63,593 bases of DNA from Ruminococcus sp. (GTDB taxonomy: Bacteria; Bacillota; Clostridia; Oscillospirales; Ruminococcaceae), in contig JAFWTA010000010.1 of NCBI GenBank assembly GCA_017519145.1, positions 1 to 63,593 on the forward strand, in the 5' to 3' direction. Position 1 is the first letter of the stretch. Each line of letters opens with the position of its first letter. The translations under genes and the position numbers were made by a program. Shown piece by piece: positions 60,201-63,593 of the stretch. The notes under the pieces were generated by a model. That model saw only the letters and a program-made list of their open reading frames with translations. It did no database searches and was not told the DNA's origin.

Positions 60201-63200
60201 GAGGACGGAAAGAAGTCCGTTGACTTCGACGGCAACACAGCAATATTCAACGGTCTCAAGAAGGGTAATTACACTCTCACAGAGACAACAGCTCCCGACG
60301 GATTTGTAACAGTTACAGACTTTACATTCGACATTGACGAAAACGGAAATGTTTCAAATGTAAGCACAGTTACAGACGGCAAGGCATATGTTGACGACAA
60401 CGGTCACCTCGTGGTAGAGGACGCTAAGTCAACAATGACACTTGACAAGAAGGCTCTCGGCGGCAAGGAGATCCCCGCAGAGGCAGGCAAGGCAACATTC
60501 ATCCTCACAGTTGAGGAAGAAGGCAAGACACTCGACGGTGTTACTATCAGCATGGGCGAAGGCGAGGAAGCTGCTTCCGTAACATTCGAAAATGGTGAGA
60601 CATCTTACGAGTTCTCAGGCAATAACGTAAACTTCACAGGTCTCAGGAACGGTACTTACAGCCTCACAGAGACAGCTGCTCCCGGCGGCTTCACAACAGT
60701 TACAAAGTTCACTTTCGATATCGTTAACGGCAAGGTCGACAATGTAGGAACAACTACAAACGGCAAGGCTTATATCGATGAAGAGACAGGACACCTTGTT
60801 GTTGAGGACGGTCAGAACAGCGTGACTATCGACAAGAAGGCTCTTGGCGGCGAGGAGATCCCCGCTGAAGCAGGAAGTGCAACATTCATTTTCAAGGCTG
60901 AGGATGAGGGCGCTAACTTCAAGGGCGTAACAGTATCTCAGGGCACAGGCGAGGAAGCTACTTCCGAGACTATCGCTGCTGAGGACAACATCTACAGCTT
61001 CACAGGCAACAGCATCAGCTTCACAGGTCTCAGACCCGGTGTATACTCACTTGAAGAAACTGCTGCTCCAAGCGGATTCGTAACAGTGACAAAGTTCACA
61101 TTCAGCGTAGACAAGGACGGAAAGGTAACTGTAATTGATACAGTAACAGACGGCGACGTTTATGTTGACAAGAACGGTCACCTGGTTGTTGAGGACGACA
61201 AGACAACAGTAGTCATCGACAAGAAGGCTCTTGGCGGAGCTCCTATCGACGAAGCTGCAGGCAAGGCTAAGTTCACACTCACTGCTAAGACAGAGGGCTT
61301 AAACTTCAACGGCGTAACAGTCGGAGAGGGCGAAGGTGCTGTAGCAGTCGAGGACGGAAAGACATCCGTTGACTTCGATGGCAACACAGCAGTATTAAAG
61401 GGCCTCAAGAAGGGTACATACACTCTCAAGGAGACAACAGCTCCCGACGGATTCATAACTGTAACAGAGTTCACATTCGACGTTGACGAAAAAGGTTACG
61501 TTTCAAATGTAAGCACAGTTACAGACGGCAACGCTTATGTTGACGAAAACGATCACCTCGTAGTTGAGGACGATAAGTCAACTATCACACTTGACAAGAA
61601 GGCTCTCGGCGGTACAGAGATACCTGCTGAGGCAGGCAGTGCAACATTTGTCCTCACAGTTGAGGAAAAGGGCAAGACACTCGATGGTGTTACTATCAGC
61701 ATGGGCGAAGGTGAGGAAGCAACTTCCGTAACATTCGAAAATGGTGAGACATCATATGAGTTCACAGGCAACAACGTAAACTTCACAGGTCTCAAGGACG
61801 GCAAGTACAGCCTCGAAGAGACAGCTGCTCCTAACGGCTACTCAGTAGTTACCAAGTTCAGCTTTACTATCGAAAACGGCGTTGTTAAGGACGTTGATAC
61901 CGTAACAAGCGGCAAGGTAGAAAAGAAGAACGACGGCAAGACTATCGAGGTTCAGGACGAGCTCGAGTCGACAGTTACTATCGACAAGAAGGCTCTCGGC
62001 GCCAAGGAGATCACTGCTGACGCAGGAAACGCTGTATTCACACTCACATCAAACGATGAGGGCGTAACATTCAAGGGCGTTAAGATCAACGGCGGCGAGG
62101 CTCTCGGCGAGATCACAGAGACTGAGTTCCCCGGCAACTCTGCTAAGTTCACAGGACTCAAGGACGGTCACTACACTCTCGTAGAGAAGACTGCTCCCGA
62201 CGGATACGAAGTAGTATCTACCTTTACATTCTTCCTTGACAAGGGCGAGGTAAAGGACGTATCAGCAACAACAAACGGCAAGGCTTATGTGGACGAAGAG
62301 ACAGGACACCTCGTTATCGAGGACGCTCCCAACGAGTTCACAGTAGGCAAGTATGATATCACAGGCGATAAGGAAGTTAAGAATGCTCAGCTCGAGATCA
62401 CTAACTCCGACATTGACTGGACATCTATCACAGACGCTAACAAGGACGATAAGGACTTCACAAGCGTAGTTGACAGCGAAGGCAAGGTTATCGGTATCCA
62501 GTGGATCTCAGGTGATACTGCAAAGGTCATCAGAGCTCTCAAGGACGGCGATTACACACTCAAGGAGACAGGTGATGACTTCACCGATGGTAAGGTAACA
62601 TACACAGTTATCACTTCTGAGCTGAACTTCTCTATCAGAGCAAACAAGATCGTAGATGCAACAGGTGACGACCTGAAGGAAGAGGCAGATGCAGATTCCA
62701 AGACAGGTTACTACACAGTAGATAAGGATAAGGGTGTTATCAAGGTGAACGATGCTCAGGCTACGACCACATCGACATCTACAACAACCACAACATCCAC
62801 AACTACAACTACATCGACAACATCTACATCTACAACAACAAGCACAACGACAACAACAACATCGACGACAACAACTACAACAACAACCACCACTACTACT
62901 ACAACCACAACCACTACAACCACAACTACAACCACTACAACTACTACAACTACTACAACTACAACAACCACCACAACAACAACAACTACTACTACCACAA
63001 CTACAACGTCTACATCGACGACAACAACAACGTCGACTACGACAACAACTACAACCACAACCTCGAAGCCCACAACGACTTCGACAACAACGACTACCAC
63101 AACCACCACGACTACAACTGCTCCTGCTGTAACTACTGCAAAGGTAAACATCAGCAAGCAGGATAATCTCAATGGCAAGGAAGTCAAGGATGCTAAGCTT

Positions 63201-63593
63201 ACCCTCACAGGTAAGGACGGCAAGGGTCAGCCCATCGTCTTCAAGGACGGACAGCTCACAATAGGTGAGGGCGGCACTGAGATCAACAGCGTCGGCACAT
63301 CACTGGTATGGCTGTCAGGCACAGAGAAGACTATCGTAACTGTTGAGGACGGTACCTACACTCTTGAAGAGCTGGCAGCACCTAACGGATACGAAAAGGC
63401 AAGCTCAATAACATTCACAGTTGAAGGCGGTAAGGTCACAACCATCGATGGCAAGCCTGCAAGTGAGAACACAGTAGTAATGATCGATGAGCGTATAGTT
63501 ACAACAACAACTACTACGACAACAACAACGACCACAACTACTACAACCACCACAAGCACAACTACCACGACAACATCGACCACTACCACAACA
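54225..63593 (+). CDS. Giant SpaA-repeat adhesin, at least 3123 residues, open at window end
   Basis: A single frame is open from the ATG at 54225 (AAAGGA upstream; an in-frame ATG at 54219 is possible) to the last base. A signal peptide is followed by a domain (about 35-280) opening with LGVAGDFHLFGFESVESWNH, like choice-of-anchor-A adhesin domains. Several varied SpaA/Cna-B modules follow. Then come eleven near-identical modules of 123-130 residues (about 1331-2705), each opening DKKALGGxEIPAEAGxAxF and containing LKETAAPDGF-type ends. After another module are a Thr tract (about 2844-2966), one more SpaA module and a second Thr tract. Isopeptide-crosslinked, rod-like surface structure is inferred. 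The C-terminus and any anchor lie outside the window. Confidence 0.9.
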   Translation, partial: MKKSLGKRLISGVTSGLLAVTYALPSGLVPVRALAAEDGVASDGLPIVNTPYEESMWYRNNPLGVAGDFHLFGFESVESWNHVNGNIATPVYTIYNGYTSPNQKVGRLLNVVTKDIFWRKPPRESGNIVNEPDEGKMYAQLGLAQLYDWFVPVGYEVWGNDRPELTQPTYNQETQQMEDVVIQEADDRVKVSYPTVFSPTTDSRYTGVNIFPGKKSDYPAIVAAYAESEERKAYDEGGDFVGPMAYVIGSNAPEGTECYFAHAGDEFIDFAALKTYYENMSNEYASKTSRTASTGKNGIDWDGGDSTWDDPHPGKGTLTLYDEGENVLNIKASELFKYQNISVENINYENGQYKGNQTLIVNIDLEGLTDVKWNPNWTYTAKDGTTLNDGDFNGEKAVIHGTNILYNFYHGASDNGTTVDVAGSRIPLGCVLAPDTEFDVQQINGNIIANKIKANNETHMAYFLNPFDESKTTIDISVQKSWSDGNANHEGDEVNVTLYRLTKSGVTDPAAEISFANNYKDLVDFITEGDLRNCRFSIGGQEYMAVAESDGSVTYHKNDEDINSRTELFTPQANGDVTANLEDGEYEFTNRSRSATVTVAGGKITSIAGNALATQVLGTKTIKGTSWNETWDGLEKASPTGNVYYYYAVEENVKSGYTVTYEGNGAAGGNRTITVKNTSNEAVNKLKFTKFADVLTINEESSDNVTFKSAEQKLTGAKLTLTLVSASDADAKLSSGVRSNLDSNAKGKPAYSDDSITWTTIDEDIEFENLPDGRYKITEEAPEGYQPVQELEFRIDTGVPSAITDDASHFTFTKKDDHNYTASVTDDIYSISLRKVDENNIPVPGALLRLTSTSGADMTKVKAHDTQYFTANGYGWNMPNNNIFPYKLDLSRNEIKNVASDSAAAFEWYSIGSAVVFTGLPEGTYSLEEVSAPAGYSRDTKVRTFTIERDADGKLTASGDTYNEDGLDKIKDIVNKKQTISISKNDMDATVIDGAEFRLTRKDGTKLGKLTREIENARYLYSTGIGLLSNTKTVTIEGTAAGMGYTLRGNTFNNVEIDGTAVNDTAKQNVYVTTGTASGDTIEITGLHDGTYVLTLDNGMIYNIRVDDGMNAPVVSVSELLQLSADDKAYEFTGGSASMTGLEDGDYVLEETASPNGYTKVESRFEFNITDGKITVTGASTTGAVKIDPADPAHLIITDQVSEITLSKEFGASGNTRPDGFTMGAEMKLTFDEASEKPIVTGIIGADTLEVGGSVTWNTNRENPKVFRGLMDGKYTLEETREPMGYEKAEPKTFIVKDGVIAEVNEAGQVISERSSESLLNTRRGTVTLDKTALGGKVIAAEAGQAVFTLEAVGEGSTLAGLSINGGERLGRVSKAENVSCTDNNITFTGLRPGTYKLTETAAPAGYSVVSSFTFEVGAGGKVTNVSDVGTTGKAYVGNDGHIKVEDAPTVVIDKAALGGTIIEGSDAKFTLTAKDEGLTLKGVKVNNTEIGDVTSYEFTGNSTKFEYLQNGVYSLKEEVAPDGYSTVSEFTFKVTDGLVTEVSAVTDGVVSFEDGGRVLKIEDRPVIKLDKVALGGTPIPEDAGKAKFTLKAEDEGNTLEGVKLNGGEALGEGVTEAEFDGNNATFEYLKAGKYSLEETAAPDGFTTVTKFTFDVDENGKVTNVTKTTNGDSYKGGNGEIVVEDNRSTVSINKKALGGEEIPAEAGEAKFVLTIEETGKTLEGVTVGKGEGTAAAAETIGEGKTSYEFTGNNITFTGLRNGTYSLEETAAPDGYTVVTKFSFTIANGKVASVESTTNGSSRRISDTTIQVEDRKSTVTLDKMALGGTPIPAGAGKATFVLTAEGEGKNLDGVEITLGAASTGETISDGRTSYTFEANNAKFTGLKKGTYSLEETAAPDGFTTVTKFTFDIDEKGQVTNVSTVTDGKAYISEETGHLVVEDTKTKTIIDKKALGGKEIPAEAGKAKFTLTANDEGLNLNGVVIGEGEGAIAVEDGKKSVDFDGNTAIFNGLKKGNYTLTETTAPDGFVTVTDFTFDIDENGNVSNVSTVTDGKAYVDDNGHLVVEDAKSTMTLDKKALGGKEIPAEAGKATFILTVEEEGKTLDGVTISMGEGEEAASVTFENGETSYEFSGNNVNFTGLRNGTYSLTETAAPGGFTTVTKFTFDIVNGKVDNVGTTTNGKAYIDEETGHLVVEDGQNSVTIDKKALGGEEIPAEAGSATFIFKAEDEGANFKGVTVSQGTGEEATSETIAAEDNIYSFTGNSISFTGLRPGVYSLEETAAPSGFVTVTKFTFSVDKDGKVTVIDTVTDGDVYVDKNGHLVVEDDKTTVVIDKKALGGAPIDEAAGKAKFTLTAKTEGLNFNGVTVGEGEGAVAVEDGKTSVDFDGNTAVLKGLKKGTYTLKETTAPDGFITVTEFTFDVDEKGYVSNVSTVTDGNAYVDENDHLVVEDDKSTITLDKKALGGTEIPAEAGSATFVLTVEEKGKTLDGVTISMGEGEEATSVTFENGETSYEFTGNNVNFTGLKDGKYSLEETAAPNGYSVVTKFSFTIENGVVKDVDTVTSGKVEKKNDGKTIEVQDELESTVTIDKKALGAKEITADAGNAVFTLTSNDEGVTFKGVKINGGEALGEITETEFPGNSAKFTGLKDGHYTLVEKTAPDGYEVVSTFTFFLDKGEVKDVSATTNGKAYVDEETGHLVIEDAPNEFTVGKYDITGDKEVKNAQLEITNSDIDWTSITDANKDDKDFTSVVDSEGKVIGIQWISGDTAKVIRALKDGDYTLKETGDDFTDGKVTYTVITSELNFSIRANKIVDATGDDLKEEADADSKTGYYTVDKDKGVIKVNDAQATTTSTSTTTTTSTTTTTSTTSTSTTTSTTTTTTSTTTTTTTTTTTTTTTTTTTTTTTTTTTTTTTTTTTTTTTTTTTTTTTTSTSTTTTTSTTTTTTTTTSKPTTTSTTTTTTTTTTTTAPAVTTAKVNISKQDNLNGKEVKDAKLTLTGKDGKGQPIVFKDGQLTIGEGGTEINSVGTSLVWLSGTEKTIVTVEDGTYTLEELAAPNGYEKASSITFTVEGGKVTTIDGKPASENTVVMIDERIVTTTTTTTTTTTTTTTTTTSTTTTTTSTTTTT
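58204..62340. repeat. Eleven tandem SpaA modules of about 370-390 bp
   Basis: Units start near 58216, 58583, 58933, 59299, 59683, 60070, 60442, 60829, 61218, 61591 and 61981, each with a form of DKKALGG. Some alternate copies are closer to each other than to neighbours (for example 60442 with 61591, and 60070 with 61218). This points to duplication of a block of more than one unit. Confidence 0.9.
62756..63123. repeat. Threonine-codon tract 1
   Basis: About 120 codons, nearly all ACN with scattered TCG/TCT (Ser) and one Lys-Pro. Codons are mixed rather than a pure triplet run, so it is not a simple microsatellite. The product would be an extended, probably glycosylated linker. Confidence 0.93.
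63497..63593. repeat. Threonine-codon tract 2 (runs off window)
   Basis: A second ACN-rich tract, at least 32 codons, follows a further SpaA module and continues past the window end. Confidence 0.9.

Noticed and set aside
62756-63223. Long valine-rich minus-strand frame
   Set aside because: It is the mirror image of the ACN threonine tract and has no ribosome site or promoter; the plus-strand frame is the real gene.

Overview
The window looks like part of the chromosome of a Gram-positive, low-to-mid GC Firmicute of the Ruminococcus (Oscillospiraceae) type. Evidence for this is a dockerin-bearing GH30 xylanase and a dockerin-bearing CotH protein (a cellulosome-style secretome), SpoIVA with a SipL-like partner, SipW-type signal peptidases, SpaA/Cna-B surface proteins with threonine-rich linkers, strong AGGAGG ribosome sites, and sigma-A promoters with 17-nt spacers. 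This is inferred from gene content; no species call is possible.

Layout. 1-502 holds the 3' end of a 23S rRNA, a 5S rRNA and tRNA-Asn. 576-1689 carries a zinc-ribbon protein and a GNAT acetyltransferase. 1690-2322 is a long gap with a possible small RNA. 2323-12744 is a surface operon: three proteins with SipW-dependent signal peptides, their signal peptidase, and a 2587-residue SpaA-repeat protein. 12837-15972 encodes the first two steps of phosphonate biosynthesis, with PEP mutase fused to two nucleotidylyltransferase domains and followed by phosphonopyruvate decarboxylase. 16034-17716 is a U32-type protein interrupted by ten exact-length decapeptide repeats. 18147-20062 is an SOS-type polymerase and YolD pair behind a LexA box.

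20367-31364 is mostly secreted machinery. It holds a dockerin xylanase, then a minus-strand set (SipW peptidase, SipW substrate, sortase substrate, class B sortase, ECF sigma factor, membrane partner). Divergent to that set is a CotH-dockerin protein. 31546-32370 is a small AT-rich accessory patch. 32520-35542 is the spoIVA/sipL spore-coat pair. 35676-42106 contains a hypothetical protein, a Nudix hydrolase, a two-component system and an ABC-2 exporter.

42220-52151 is the most unusual part: a tightly packed 13-gene minus-strand operon. It encodes an acyltransferase, two carrier proteins, an AMP-dependent ligase, a ketosynthase, a hydroxyacyl dehydrogenase, two complete and one degenerate crotonase, a hot-dog thioesterase, a type II thioesterase, an alpha/beta hydrolase with a Cys nucleophile, and a MIF-like tautomerase. 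It reads as a dissociated acyl/polyketide-like assembly line using beta-oxidation-type tailoring enzymes.

52531-53721 is an ECF-type S component with an extracytoplasmic insertion. From 54225 to the window end runs one open frame of at least 3123 codons: a giant repeat adhesin with eleven near-identical modules and long Thr tracts.

Possible regulatory links seen directly are a 10-bp motif (AATGGTAATT) present upstream of both SipW loci and the CotH gene, and three 11-bp-spaced TTTAAGA repeats before the CotH gene.
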